Notes: a model not told the origin generated them from the letters alone. DNA of 64,000 nt from Sphingobacterium tenebrionis (GCF_037126265.1 NZ_JAYLLN010000004.1:1-64000); one strand, 5' to 3'. Numbered from the stretch's first letter, positions 43,699-53,254 are shown. Numbers and translations are program-made.

Positions 43699-43752
43699 AT
43701 TATAGATAATAGACACTAGATTATAGATAATAGACACTAGATTATAGACCCT
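43699..43752. repeat. 21-bp AT-rich tandem repeat upstream of uspA-like gene
   Basis: ATTATAGATAATAGACACTAG occurs at 43699 and 43720, then a third partial copy ATTATAGACCCT at 43741. The spacing is 21 bp, two helical turns, and it lies in the promoter region of the universal stress gene 50 bp further on. Confidence 0.75.
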
Positions 43753-43795
43753 ACAGTCTAACTACTAAATACTAATTACTAAATACTAAAAAAAA

Positions 43796-44263
43796 ATGGC
43801 ATCATTAAAATTCTCCCGCATATTATTAGCTATCGATGAGACACCATGTTCTCAACGGGCTATCGACTATACCAAACAGATCGTCACCAATATCCAACCA
43901 TCCTTGGCATTGGTTACCGTAGTTCCGCCTACCTCCCCGACTGCTTATGGTGTAGATCCACTTTTAGGTCAGCAACCCATCATTGTTCCTGAAGTTTCAG
44001 AGATCCAACAACAGGCATCCCAAGACTACCTGAATAGAGTGGCAGATGAATTCCTGGACGCAAAAGAAACATTTACATTTAACCGTGTGGGAGATATCAG
44101 GGATGAAATCCTTAGTGTGGCAAAAGAATGGACTGCCGATCTCATTATCGTAGGCAACAATGGCCGAACAGGATTTGATCATTTCCTTTCCGGATCGGTA
44201 TCTGAGGCCTTGATTCGTAAAGCAACAGTCCCAGTTTTGGTTATTCCATTGAACTGTGATTAA
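43796..44263 (+). CDS. Universal stress protein (UspA family)
   Basis: A 155-residue single-domain UspA protein. The opening FSRILLAIDETPCSQRAIDYT and the C-terminal ATP-type loop IVGNNGRTGFDHFLSGSVSEA with VPVLVIPL are diagnostic (G-x2-G-x9-G(S/T) pattern). Likely an ATP-binding stress protein that dimerises. Its upstream region carries the 21-bp repeats. Confidence 0.9.
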   Translation: MASLKFSRILLAIDETPCSQRAIDYTKQIVTNIQPSLALVTVVPPTSPTAYGVDPLLGQQPIIVPEVSEIQQQASQDYLNRVADEFLDAKETFTFNRVGDIRDEILSVAKEWTADLIIVGNNGRTGFDHFLSGSVSEALIRKATVPVLVIPLNCD

Positions 44264-44333
44264 TAGTTTGGTCAATCCCTTAAATTGTGATTAACCAAAA
44301 AAAGGAATGCAATCAGCATTATAAAGAATTTAA

Positions 44334-45515
44334 TCAAGAAGACTTTTTCAAGCGGGCAACGAACATGGAGTCCGCTTTTTTATTATACCCTGCAATGGTC
44401 CGCATTTCTTCCACCTCCAACCCAAACTCGGCAGCCACCTGATTCACCACTTCCTCATTCTCCTGTGCATACACCGAACAGGTAATATAAATCAGCGGTT
44501 TACCCACTTTCAGATAAGGGATCACATTACTCGCAATATTCTTCTGCAAATCAGCATAAGCATCAATATCCGACTTTTCAATTTTGGAAAGCATTTCAGG
44601 CGTTCTTCCCCAGGTTCCAGAACCAGAGCATGGCGCATCCAAAAGAATCCCATCAAAGGCTTCTCCGGACATCAGGTTTTCTACCGGCGTACTCAGATCC
44701 AAGATCTTTTTACGGAAATAGGTCTTCACCCCCGCCCTTTCAAAGCGCTCATCCAGATTCCGAAGAATACTCAAACGGATATCCGAAACCATTAATTTGA
44801 TATCAGGTTCTTTATCCAATAGCAAAAGGGATTTGCCCCCAGATGCTGCACAACAATCCCACCAGGAGCTTTTAGGCATAATTTCTACCCCATCTAAAGT
44901 CTGTTGGGAAGATAGATCCTGAACCTCATAGGCCCCATCAATTTTCCTGAACTGCTGTAGATTGGTCCCATTGGCCAATGCCAAGGTCTGAGGTGCAATA
45001 ATCTGGTATTGCACTCCCTGACGATCCAGTTCCTTTTTAACCACATCTTCTTTGCCCTTTTGTAGACGGATGTAAAGATCAGGTTGAACAAAATGGGAAG
45101 TTATAAATTCTTCTTTATTGATCGCCGGAGAAAGATCTTCCAAAAACGGAAATACATCTCCTAGGAAATCCCCATAGATACTGCTGATAAATGCAATCTT
45201 ACTAGGAAGATCATCCGAAATCCTGGAAATCCAATCCGGTTGAAACAACGCAACAGCAGCACTTTCGCTTTCACATAAAAACTCGGCAACCACCAATCGC
45301 TCCTGCAGACTTAATGTCGACAAGGCCTTTCCTAAACGGAAAAAATGATAGCAATACCTGGAATTCATCCGCCTATCGGATGAACCCATCTGTTTATTAC
45401 TTTTATAGAATTGTGTCAGATATCGGGAGAACGGTTCATTAAACGAGTAAGACGCCATGCATCTCTCAAAATTACGAACCTGTCCCTGAACTCGTTTCGG
45501 ATTAAACTCCAGCAT
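44334..45515 (-). CDS. RsmB/NOP family RNA (cytosine-C5) methyltransferase
   Basis: A 393-residue SAM-dependent RNA m5C methyltransferase. An N-terminal NusB-like helical region is followed by a Rossmann methyltransferase domain, with WWDCCAASGGKSLLL (SAM motif I), ILLDAPCSGSGTWGRTPE (motif IV, PCS cysteine) and LIYITCSVYAQENEEVV (motif VI, TCS catalytic cysteine). It modifies rRNA, exact position unknown. Last gene of a probable guaA-lpoA-like-rsmB operon, starting 7 bp after the preceding stop. Confidence 0.9.
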   Translation of the reverse strand: MLEFNPKRVQGQVRNFERCMASYSFNEPFSRYLTQFYKSNKQMGSSDRRMNSRYCYHFFRLGKALSTLSLQERLVVAEFLCESESAAVALFQPDWISRISDDLPSKIAFISSIYGDFLGDVFPFLEDLSPAINKEEFITSHFVQPDLYIRLQKGKEDVVKKELDRQGVQYQIIAPQTLALANGTNLQQFRKIDGAYEVQDLSSQQTLDGVEIMPKSSWWDCCAASGGKSLLLLDKEPDIKLMVSDIRLSILRNLDERFERAGVKTYFRKKILDLSTPVENLMSGEAFDGILLDAPCSGSGTWGRTPEMLSKIEKSDIDAYADLQKNIASNVIPYLKVGKPLIYITCSVYAQENEEVVNQVAAEFGLEVEEMRTIAGYNKKADSMFVARLKKSS

Positions 45516-45522
45516 GAAATGA

Positions 45523-46809
45523 TTATTGAAAAGAACCGTTCCTATAGGTCCTAAAATTCACCGATTGGTTTACATAACCCCATTGCGGATTATAGCTGAA
45601 TTGATAATTGGAAAAGATCCCATTGTATTTTTCATCCACAATCTTTTCGGCATAATCCTGACCATATTTATTCAACATCGTCGTGAAAAAGCGTCCCGCA
45701 TCATAGCCTTTATAGGCATAATCCGAAGGATCAACTTTAAACTGCGTTTTATAGTTTCTTTGGAAATTCTGTACTTCGGAACTCCATACTTTCAAATGGC
45801 TCTCGGAAGTAATGGTTGGATCCATGCGGTAAAAATTATCGTAAGGACTAAAATCTATCCTTTCCCAAAGTGGATGTCCGAATAATTTGATGCTGTTTCC
45901 ACTGCTTACCAAATTATCCAAGGTACTTACAAAAGAGCGCAATTGGGTTCTTTCAGTCGTTCCACAGACCACAAAAGCATAGCCAACATCAGGCATCGCC
46001 GATCCCAATTGGGAAGTGGAAGCAATATGCTTGATGATAACATTTGGATTGATCCTTTTTAGTTCAGCATCAAAGCCATCGATAAACTGACGGTGATCAT
46101 TATCACGGGCATCAAAAACGATTACCACATCGCCTGCGCGATATTTCGCATTGATCTCATTCGCTACGGCACGCATGTGGATGCGGATTGGTGGCGTAAT
46201 GGAAACCAGGTTGCTGATATTGAATTCCGTTGGCATAGAAGCTGCCAAAGGACTAACCTGAAGTACTTTTTTGTTGGTATTCGCTCGTGCAAAAGAACGG
46301 ATCTCCTTTGGATATACAGGGCCAACGATCAAACTCGCTTCCGTTACATCCTTCGTTGCCGCCAAAGTCACATTGCGAATCTCCGAATCCTGGGAGTCCA
46401 TCACATTTATCTTAATGTTCCCATTTTTCTTGGATGCTTCATTTACGCCCAATTGAAAACCTTGATAAAAGTCCAAGGCCAAAGCCGAACGTTTCACATC
46501 GGCTTCCACCACATTGTGCCCTGCTACCTTATCCAATTGGAAAGGAAGTAATAGGGCAATGTTAGGGCTTAATTCTGCTTTTTTGGCTTCTTCATTCTTT
46601 TTTTCTTCCGCTTTGGTGGTAGGTTTCGTGGTTTCTGAACCTACATTACCTCCGTGGACGGTAGGATTACGAAGTACACCTGTTGTTTTTGGCGTACATG
46701 AACTCACAGCAAGTATTGCCCCAAGGCATACTGCTGTGAATGCACGATTAGAAATATTTTTTAGTTTATTCCCACTCAATGGTAGCTGGTGGTTTTGAAC
46801 TGATGTCAT
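45523..46809 (-). CDS. Periplasmic-binding-protein-like lipoprotein (type 1 fold)
   Basis: A ~428-residue exported lipoprotein with lipobox AVSSC, a Lys/Glu-rich linker (TKAEEKKNEEAKKAELS) and a type 1 periplasmic-binding fold (IALLLPFQLDKV ... ALDFYQGFQLGVNEA ... LIVGPVYPKEIRSFARAN ... YAYKGYDAGRFFTTML). Related folds include ABC-transporter receptors and LpoA, the activator of penicillin-binding proteins; no transporter genes are nearby, so an envelope role is possible. The start is uncertain: ATG 46809 overlaps guaA by 44 bp, while TTG 46779 would give a shorter, cleaner signal peptide. Probably translationally coupled to guaA. Confidence 0.75.
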   Translation of the reverse strand: MTSVQNHQLPLSGNKLKNISNRAFTAVCLGAILAVSSCTPKTTGVLRNPTVHGGNVGSETTKPTTKAEEKKNEEAKKAELSPNIALLLPFQLDKVAGHNVVEADVKRSALALDFYQGFQLGVNEASKKNGNIKINVMDSQDSEIRNVTLAATKDVTEASLIVGPVYPKEIRSFARANTNKKVLQVSPLAASMPTEFNISNLVSITPPIRIHMRAVANEINAKYRAGDVVIVFDARDNDHRQFIDGFDAELKRINPNVIIKHIASTSQLGSAMPDVGYAFVVCGTTERTQLRSFVSTLDNLVSSGNSIKLFGHPLWERIDFSPYDNFYRMDPTITSESHLKVWSSEVQNFQRNYKTQFKVDPSDYAYKGYDAGRFFTTMLNKYGQDYAEKIVDEKYNGIFSNYQFSYNPQWGYVNQSVNFRTYRNGSFQ

Positions 46810-48316
46810 ACACGACTCTGTTGATTCCTTTGACATGATTGATGATTTCATTTGAAATTTTAGCTAGCAAATCGTACGGTAAATGAATCCAATCAGCTGT
46901 CATGCCATCCAAAGAGCCTACAGCTCGAAGGGCAACAACATGTTCGTAAGTACGTTCATCGCCCATTACGCCCACTGATTGTACAGGCAAGAAAATAGTT
47001 CCTGCTTGCCAAACTTTATCGTACCATCCTGATTCTTTTAAATTGCGAATGTAGATGTCATCTGCCTCTTGCAAAATTCGTACCTTTTCTTCTGTAATAT
47101 CTCCTAAAACTCGAATTGCAAGTCCAGGTCCTGGGAAAGGATGTCTTCCAAGGATGGCCGGATCAACTTCTAATGTTTTACCAACTCGACGTACCTCATC
47201 TTTGAAAAGTGTTTTTAAAGGCTCAATAACCTTTAATTTCATGTAATCAGGTAATCCACCCACATTGTGGTGAGACTTGATGGTTGCTGAAGGACCTTTG
47301 ACCGAAATGGATTCGATAATATCTGGGTAAATGGTACCCTGACCCAACCATTTTGCCTCTGCTCCTTCTGGAAGTTCTTTTTGTATCTCTTTGGCCGCCT
47401 CATCGAATACATCGATAAAGGAAGCACCAATAATTTTACGTTTTTGTTCAGGTTCTGATACACCTGCTAGTCTAGAAAAGAATAATTCTTTCGCATTAAC
47501 ACCCTTGATGTTCAATCCCATGTTCTTGTAGGAAGCCAAAACCTGCTCGTATTCATCTTTACGAAGCAAACCATGGTCTACAAAGAAACAGTGTAATTTA
47601 CTGCCGATTGCATGGTGCAACAACACCGCTGCTACGGTTGAATCTACTCCTCCAGAAAGGGCCATGATCACATGGTCATCTCCTAACTGCGCTTTCAATT
47701 CCTGCACGGTCGTTTCAACGAAAGCATCTGGCGTCCAATCCTGATGACATCCACAGATATCGATCACAAAGTTTTTCAATAAAACCTGGCCATCGGTAGA
47801 GTGGGTTACTTCCGGATGGAATTGGATACCGTAGGTATTCGTTCCTTGTACATGATAAGCTGCAACACGCACTTTATCGGTACTGGAAATAATAGTGAAA
47901 TTACTAGGAACTTCTTTGATGGTATCACCATGGCTCATCCATACTTGGGATTGCGTAGGGATACCTTTTAATAATGCATTCTCTTGGTCTACGAACTGTA
48001 GGTTAGCACGTCCATACTCACGTATTTCTGATGGTAAAACATCTCCTCCAGATTTCTGGGCAATATATTGCGCTCCATAACAAACCCCCAATAAAGGGTA
48101 TTTCGCTTGGATGGCTTGGAAATCGATTTGAGGCGCATCCTCCTGGCGAACAGAATAAGGACTACCTGAAAAGATCACTCCTTTTACCGTATCATCAAAT
48201 GCTGGAAGGTTGTTGAAGGGATGAATTTCACAATAAACGTTAAGCTCTCTAACGCGACGTGCAATTAACTGCGTATACTGAGATCCAAAATCGAGAATGA
48301 TTATTTTTTCTGACAT
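46766..48316 (-). CDS. guaA: GMP synthase (glutamine-hydrolysing)
   Basis: A 516-residue enzyme that converts XMP to GMP. The class I glutamine amidotransferase domain has LLGVCYGAQYIA (nucleophile Cys) and IQFHPEVTHS (His-Glu), the ATP pyrophosphatase domain starts at IMALSGGVDSTVAAVLLH (PP-loop), and the dimerisation domain ends with ...PPATIEWE. Length and motif order are normal. First gene of an operon with the lipoprotein and methyltransferase. Confidence 0.97.
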   Translation of the reverse strand: MSEKIIILDFGSQYTQLIARRVRELNVYCEIHPFNNLPAFDDTVKGVIFSGSPYSVRQEDAPQIDFQAIQAKYPLLGVCYGAQYIAQKSGGDVLPSEIREYGRANLQFVDQENALLKGIPTQSQVWMSHGDTIKEVPSNFTIISSTDKVRVAAYHVQGTNTYGIQFHPEVTHSTDGQVLLKNFVIDICGCHQDWTPDAFVETTVQELKAQLGDDHVIMALSGGVDSTVAAVLLHHAIGSKLHCFFVDHGLLRKDEYEQVLASYKNMGLNIKGVNAKELFFSRLAGVSEPEQKRKIIGASFIDVFDEAAKEIQKELPEGAEAKWLGQGTIYPDIIESISVKGPSATIKSHHNVGGLPDYMKLKVIEPLKTLFKDEVRRVGKTLEVDPAILGRHPFPGPGLAIRVLGDITEEKVRILQEADDIYIRNLKESGWYDKVWQAGTIFLPVQSVGVMGDERTYEHVVALRAVGSLDGMTADWIHLPYDLLAKISNEIINHVKGINRVVYDISSKPPATIEWE

Positions 48317-48378
48317 GGCGCAAAGTTACAAATCACGGACGATTTTTAAGGAGATAAATTAATGAAAATTAAACATTA

Positions 48379-49053
48379 TTAATGAAAATTTATCTTTCCT
48401 CCGGCAATTTTACGCTGTTTGGTTTGTGCAGGTTTGCCATACACTTCAATGCTCCCTCCCATCCTGGTTTCCACATCTGCCGATTCTGAGGCATTCACTT
48501 CGATTTTACCACCTGCATTCAACCTGGCAAAGGCACTTTTAACCTGTAAATCCTTCGCGAAAATGGAAGCTCCGGCTGTGGATGTTGCGGATAAGGATTG
48601 GCTGGAACCTAATAAGTCGATGCTTGCTCCGGTTCCTGCAATAGCTTCAACAGCGTTACTGGCTACTTTAGCCCGGATCTTAGCCCCTTCGAGCGAAGTA
48701 AAGAACAGGCTATCACCCTGTAATTCTTCCTGTTCCACATATAATTCGGAGCCTTTACGTGCGGTTAAACGGTTCAAGCTTGGCGAATAGACCATCACCT
48801 GGGCTTGATTTCCTTTCATCAAGAAACCGGCTTTCATTTTTAAACGAAGGCTGTTTCCAGCGATAATGATTTCTACTTTATCTGCCAATTCCCCTTTGAT
48901 CTCCACCTGACTGCTATCACTTGGGATCACGGTTACCGATAATCGATCGGTAATATCGAGGGAAGTAACTTCAGGGATGACCTGTTTAATCTGTGCAAGG
49001 GCAAATTGAGCGCATAAGCTAAGGGCTACTACGAATAGGAATTTAATGTTCAT
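48379..49053 (-). CDS. Secreted DUF2807 (head GIN domain) protein
   Basis: A 224-residue exported protein with a signal peptide ending AQFALAQ. The mature chain is a right-handed beta-helix-like repeat of short strands (GSELYVEQEELQGDSLFFTS, ATSTAGASIFAKDLQVKSAF, NASESADVETRMGGSIEVYG), the DUF2807 pattern. Role unknown, presumably envelope adhesion or ligand binding. Next gene upstream begins 17 bp away on the same strand, so the two are co-transcribed. Confidence 0.85.
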   Translation of the reverse strand: MNIKFLFVVALSLCAQFALAQIKQVIPEVTSLDITDRLSVTVIPSDSSQVEIKGELADKVEIIIAGNSLRLKMKAGFLMKGNQAQVMVYSPSLNRLTARKGSELYVEQEELQGDSLFFTSLEGAKIRAKVASNAVEAIAGTGASIDLLGSSQSLSATSTAGASIFAKDLQVKSAFARLNAGGKIEVNASESADVETRMGGSIEVYGKPAQTKQRKIAGGKINFH

Positions 49054-49070
49054 TGTGCTAATATACTTGT

Positions 49071-49571
49071 TTATCTACCTAATAACGCTAATTCTTCGGT
49101 AGTATACATATTTGCACCCTTTAAATATTTGTAAATTTTTTCTTTCGTAAACTTATCATCCAATTTATGGAGGTTGTTTTTGAGGTAATCCTTATCTCCT
49201 TTGATGGCATCGTGATAGCCTAAGTACTTGGGTATGTGGTATTGTATGCTGAGTCGGATGAAGCGAAGCTCTACATTGTTGGGATTGGACTTTAACTCTT
49301 TTTCCAAGCGGTCTCTGCCATCCTTAAAGAACCCCATTTTCTTGAACGGATTGGAGGTATGTTTGGCCATGAACATATGAAAGGCTGCTGCATATCCGCG
49401 TTCGACCGGTGTGTCGGCTTGGTCATCCAAAAGATCCAAATATCGTTTACATAATTTCTCATCCTTCACCCCTTTATTGAAATCGTTCCGAACAGCATTC
49501 AAGTCCAATTTTTGCGCCTTAATATCATCGGTTATCAATAGCACAAACGCGATCAACAGTACTCTAATCAT
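49071..49571 (-). CDS. Exported conserved hypothetical protein
   Basis: A 166-residue protein with an N-terminal signal (MIRVLLIAFVLLITDDIKAQ). The mature part is helical with a TPR-like tone (DRLEKELKSNPNNVELRFIR) and ends YTTEELALLGR. No firm family. Located directly upstream of the GIN-domain gene. Confidence 0.65.
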   Translation of the reverse strand: MIRVLLIAFVLLITDDIKAQKLDLNAVRNDFNKGVKDEKLCKRYLDLLDDQADTPVERGYAAAFHMFMAKHTSNPFKKMGFFKDGRDRLEKELKSNPNNVELRFIRLSIQYHIPKYLGYHDAIKGDKDYLKNNLHKLDDKFTKEKIYKYLKGANMYTTEELALLGR

Positions 49572-49702
49572 AATTATTCCTTTGGTTTATAAATCTTAAA
49601 ATACAAAAAATGTTTTGATTTTCCGTTAATGGAACAATTTTTTAAGCAAATATGTTTTATATTTAGGGAGACAATTATTCAACCACTAAATCCACAAGTA
49701 CT

Positions 49703-50248
49703 ATGGAATCAAATGAAAATGAATTCAATCCGCAACAGCCAAATGAACATAGACCGGAGCAATCCGCTTATGGACAACCTGATCAGCATGTAACAAACCC
49801 CTCTTTCAAATCTAAGCTGGAATTAACGATTTTTTCCATCGAACATCTCCGCGAAATTGCCAAATGGAGTAAATTCTTGGCCATTATTGGATTTGTCGGC
49901 ATTGGATTAAATGTTTTGGGTTTAGGATTTTTCTTCTTATTAGCTCCAAACATGTCTCCGTTTGCTGCCGAAGGCTTAAATATATTCGCTGGATTTGCAG
50001 GTTTTATTGGATTTGTATTTATTATGGCGCTTTATTTCCTGCCAATTTTATGGCTTTATAGATTTGGGGATAATTTAAAGAAAGCGATTGATATGAATAA
50101 TTCCGCGGAATTGGAATCAGCTTTTGGATTTCTGAAAAAGCATTATAAGTATGTAGGAATCTTGATCATATGCTTTTTGGTATTGTATGGCTTGATAATC
50201 GTGTTTAGCATGTTGGGTGGATTATTTGCTGCTATGGGAACTTTGTAG
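49703..50248 (+). CDS. DUF5362-like membrane protein
   Basis: A 181-residue protein with an Asn/Gln-rich cytosolic N-terminus (~1-45) and membrane helices at ~58-82, ~92-117 and ~152-175. The segment WLYRFGDNLKKAIDMNNSAELESAF between the helices is conserved in DUF5362 proteins of Bacteroidota. Function unknown. A repeat cluster follows immediately. Confidence 0.65.
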   Translation: MESNENEFNPQQPNEHRPEQSAYGQPDQHVTNPSFKSKLELTIFSIEHLREIAKWSKFLAIIGFVGIGLNVLGLGFFFLLAPNMSPFAAEGLNIFAGFAGFIGFVFIMALYFLPILWLYRFGDNLKKAIDMNNSAELESAFGFLKKHYKYVGILIICFLVLYGLIIVFSMLGGLFAAMGTL

Positions 50249-50264
50249 AATTTATCGTCCCCAG

Positions 50265-50344
50265 CGTCATTGCGAGGAGGCATCACAGCGTCATCATTGG
50301 AAGATTGTTGCGTCATTGCGAGGAGGCACGACGAAGCAATCTTT
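50265..50344. repeat. CGTCATTGCGAGG repeat cluster D
   Basis: CGTCATTGCGAGGAGG at 50265 and CGTCATTGCGAGGAGGCACG before ACGAAGCAATCTTT near 50330, separated by a degenerate copy. The inverted half found in the other clusters is missing. Confidence 0.8.
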
Positions 50345-50387
50345 CCCCATGTCAGACCTTCTACCTGTCAGGCTTTGCCTTCCCCAT

Positions 50388-50459
50388 GTCATCCTGAGCG
50401 AAGTCGAAGGATCTGTACGGTTACTAGCGAACAGATCCTTCGACTACGCTCAGGATGAC
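50388..50459. repeat. GTCATCCTGAGCG hairpin repeat, copy 1
   Basis: 29-bp arms starting GTCATCCTGAGCG and ending CGCTCAGGATGAC, with one mismatch, around a 14-nt loop. A second, more degenerate copy is at 60600-60671. Both sit next to CGTCATTGCGAGG clusters. Confidence 0.85.
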
Positions 50460-50483
50460 GCCGATCAGGATACCAAAAACAAC

Positions 50484-51200
50484 CTACTTCCCTCCATTAA
50501 AATTATCCCCTTTCGAATACTTAAACATAAAATCATAAATCTTCTCCCCATGGAATAACCTTTCCACACTTCCATGCGTCCCACCAGGAATTATCGTCAA
50601 AGTTGCATCCGCATTCTTATTACACTTCTTGATTGCATTATAGATTTTCTTACTCTCCGAAGCCGGCACGGCCGTATCCGCACTTCCATGCTGAATCCAA
50701 ACCGGTACTTGCGTCAAATTACACGCATAGGAAACCGTTCCACCCCCACAGATAGCCACCGCCGCAGCAAAACGGTCAGGATACTTTCCAGCCACATCCA
50801 ACGTACCATAACCACCCATACTCATCCCACACACATAAACACGATGCCTATCAGCAGGATAATCCTCCAAAACCTCATCCAACACTTTAACCACTTTATC
50901 CGGATTCCATCCGTTGGAAGTCTGCGGAGCAACCACAATCGCATCCAAATCCTTACCCCGCTCGATTGCCCTCAGAACACCATACCGCTTAACCCGATTC
51001 AAATCATGCCCCGAAAGACTACGCCCATGCAAAAAAACAATAACAGGTAATTTCTCTTTTGCCTTGATATCTTTTGGAACTCTTACCCAATACGAATAAC
51101 CGGACTTAGCTTTCACAGCCTTCAATTGAGCCTGTGCAGAAAATGCTGTAAACGATAAAATAACAGCTAAAACAATAACGATTCTTTTCATGTTTTTCAA
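50484..51200 (-). CDS. Secreted alpha/beta hydrolase (esterase-like)
   Basis: A 238-residue exported hydrolase with a signal peptide ending AFSAQAQ (~25). The catalytic triad is visible: nucleophile Ser in CGMSMGGYGTLD, Asp in IQHGSADTAVPAS, His in IPGGTHGSVERLF; an oxyanion-side HGRS follows IVFLHG. Most similar in pattern to the prolyl oligopeptidase/PHB-depolymerase-like esterases of Bacteroidota; substrate unknown. Confidence 0.82.
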   Translation of the reverse strand: MKNMKRIVIVLAVILSFTAFSAQAQLKAVKAKSGYSYWVRVPKDIKAKEKLPVIVFLHGRSLSGHDLNRVKRYGVLRAIERGKDLDAIVVAPQTSNGWNPDKVVKVLDEVLEDYPADRHRVYVCGMSMGGYGTLDVAGKYPDRFAAAVAICGGGTVSYACNLTQVPVWIQHGSADTAVPASESKKIYNAIKKCNKNADATLTIIPGGTHGSVERLFHGEKIYDFMFKYSKGDNFNGGK

Positions 51201-51389
51201 TAGGAAAACCTAGGGTTTTCAGGTGATTTATCTATAAAAATAGGGTCGCAAGATAGCAACTCCAATTTTTACCGACAAACCAAACGATACAACACGCTGT
51301 TTTCCAATGTAATATAATTTCTCATGACATTATTATTACATTTCTTTAAAATACTTAGTATATTGCATTACCTATCAAAAAAATTGCAC

Positions 51390-51785
51390 ATGAAAAGAAC
51401 AATGATTACCCTGCTAGCTGTCTTCGCCATCGTCGTTGGATTAACAGCTTTTAATCAGGCAAAACAAGAAGAAAGACCTAAAAACTTAAAAGTATTACCT
51501 AAAAATATCTCTCACGAGGAGCTGGACAAAGTCATGAAATCATTCAACATGGCATTGGGCGTAAAATGTAACCACTGCCATGCCCCAAAAGCAAATGGCG
51601 AACGCGGATTGGATTTCGCTTTGGATACCAATCCAAACAAAGATGTAGCGCGGTACATGATCAAAATGACCAATCAGATCAACAAAAAGCATTTCAAGCA
51701 TGAGCATGAGGGTAAAGTAATGAACATTACCTGTAACACTTGCCATAATGGTAAAACAGAACCTCATACCATCTTAAAAGATTAG
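51390..51785 (+). CDS. Di-haem c-type cytochrome, photosynthetic-reaction-centre cytochrome c-like
   Basis: A 131-residue exported cytochrome with an N-terminal hydrophobic segment (~4-22). Two CxxCH haem sites are present: C60-NH-C63-H64 and C115-NT-C118-H119. The segment preceding the first, SHEELDKVMKSFNMALGVKC, is conserved in a Bacteroidota family named after photosynthetic reaction centre cytochrome c subunits, but there is no photosynthesis here. It may shuttle electrons in the periplasm. The ATG at 51390 is used; an ATG 66 bp upstream would spoil the signal. Confidence 0.85.
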   Translation: MKRTMITLLAVFAIVVGLTAFNQAKQEERPKNLKVLPKNISHEELDKVMKSFNMALGVKCNHCHAPKANGERGLDFALDTNPNKDVARYMIKMTNQINKKHFKHEHEGKVMNITCNTCHNGKTEPHTILKD

Positions 51786-51856
51786 TATAAACGTCCCAAA
51801 AAGACTCAGGTAACACCCTAAATAGAAGTCCATATTCCTCAGGAATAGGATTTTAG

Positions 51857-51917
51857 ATGTGGTCGGTTGTTCGGAACTAGGTATATAGTTCAGACCATCT
51901 GACCACATTTTCTTTTG
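51857..51917 (+). terminator. Large imperfect hairpin after cytochrome gene
   Basis: ATGTGGTC...GAACTA pairs with TAGTTC...GACCACAT over 23 bp with internal mismatches and a short loop; the downstream TTTTCTTTT makes it a likely terminator. Confidence 0.65.
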
Positions 51918-52005
51918 CACGAGCGGATAAGTTTTGACATTTCTTAACGCCTAAGCTGTTGAAAAAACTGTACTTTTAACCATCACCTTAACAAAAAATT
52001 GATTC

Positions 52006-53232
52006 ATGCGCATATTACATACTGGAGATTGGCATCTTGGCAAAAAGCTCGACTTCTTTTCCCGAATGGAGGAACAACGGGAGGTCATGGAAGAGATTTG
52101 CGAGATCGCTGAACGTGAAGAAGTGGACTTAGTACTTGTGGCAGGCGATCTGTTCGATAACTTCAATCCTACCGTCGAAGCCACGGAATTATTATATAAA
52201 ACCTTAAAAAGACTGACAAACGAGGGCAAAAGACCGGTCATTGCCATTGCAGGCAATCACGATTCGCCCGATCGTATAGATTCCCCGGATCCGTTGGCTA
52301 GAGCCTGTGGCATCTTCTTTTTTGGATATCCCCATATGGAAGTAAGGCCATTAACCGTGGAAAATGCCTTTGATATCATCAAAGTGGATAAAGGGTTTAT
52401 GGAAATCAAACTCCCAAAATACTATTATCCGGCCAGAATTTTAGCCACCCCATTTGCCAATGAAATCCGTTTAAAACAATTTCTGGGATTTGAGGACAAG
52501 GCCGCACAATTGCAGGAAGCCCTTAAAGAGAGTTGGAGCTCCCTTGCACAGCAATATTGCGACGGCTATGGCGTTAATATCCTGACAACGCATCTGTACA
52601 TGTTAAAAAGAGGTGGGGAAATATTGGAAGAACCTGAAGGCGAAAAACCGATCAAATTAGGCTATGCGGATCTGGTCTATTCAGACAGCATCCCCCAGCA
52701 GATCCAATACACCGCTTTGGGACATTTGCACCGCTATCATCAGATTGGTCCGGAAGATAGACCAGTGGTCTATCCAAGTAGCCCATTGTGCTACTCCTTT
52801 TCTGAAAGCGGACAGGAAAAACAGGTGGTCATTGTAGATCTGGAACCTAATAAAAACGCATTGACACGAACAATTCCATTGACAAAAGGGCGATCCTTAT
52901 TCCGAAAAAGATTCACCTCCATTGATGAGGCAGTCGTTTGGTTGCATGAAAACCCGAATAGCCTGGTCGAATTGACCATTGAGAGTGATACCTTCCTGAC
53001 GGCACAGGATATGAAACGCCTGCATGAAGCCCATGATGGCATCATCCATATTATTCCAGTGGTCAAGCAGGCCAATCAACTTGCCAGCACTTGTGAACAT
53101 GTTAACCTGGAGCAAGATATGAAGGATTTGTTCATCGATTACTTCAAGTCAAAATACGGCCAGGAACCTAACGAAGAATTAATGTTATTATTTGATGAGG
53201 TATCTACGAATACCCTAGAAAAGGAAGATTAA
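52006..53232 (+). CDS. sbcD: Exonuclease SbcCD subunit D
   Basis: A 408-residue calcineurin-like phosphoesterase, nuclease subunit of the SbcCD complex. All metal motifs are seen: GDWHLGKK, VAGDLFDNF, IAGNHDS, a TTHLYML histidine and LGHLHRYHQ. Processes DNA hairpins and double-strand-break ends, with SbcC. The end of the gene is inside a 19-bp tandem duplication. sbcC follows 22 bp downstream. Confidence 0.95.
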   Translation: MRILHTGDWHLGKKLDFFSRMEEQREVMEEICEIAEREEVDLVLVAGDLFDNFNPTVEATELLYKTLKRLTNEGKRPVIAIAGNHDSPDRIDSPDPLARACGIFFFGYPHMEVRPLTVENAFDIIKVDKGFMEIKLPKYYYPARILATPFANEIRLKQFLGFEDKAAQLQEALKESWSSLAQQYCDGYGVNILTTHLYMLKRGGEILEEPEGEKPIKLGYADLVYSDSIPQQIQYTALGHLHRYHQIGPEDRPVVYPSSPLCYSFSESGQEKQVVIVDLEPNKNALTRTIPLTKGRSLFRKRFTSIDEAVVWLHENPNSLVELTIESDTFLTAQDMKRLHEAHDGIIHIIPVVKQANQLASTCEHVNLEQDMKDLFIDYFKSKYGQEPNEELMLLFDEVSTNTLEKED

Positions 53233-53251
53233 CCTAGAAAAGGAAGATTAA
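53214..53251 (+). repeat. 19-bp tandem duplication at sbcD stop
   Basis: CCTAGAAAAGGAAGATTAA occurs twice in direct succession at 53214 and 53233. The sbcD stop TAA (53230-53232) lies at the end of the first copy, so the second copy is a duplicated gene end in the sbcD-sbcC spacer. Confidence 0.95.
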
Positions 53252-53254
53252 TTT

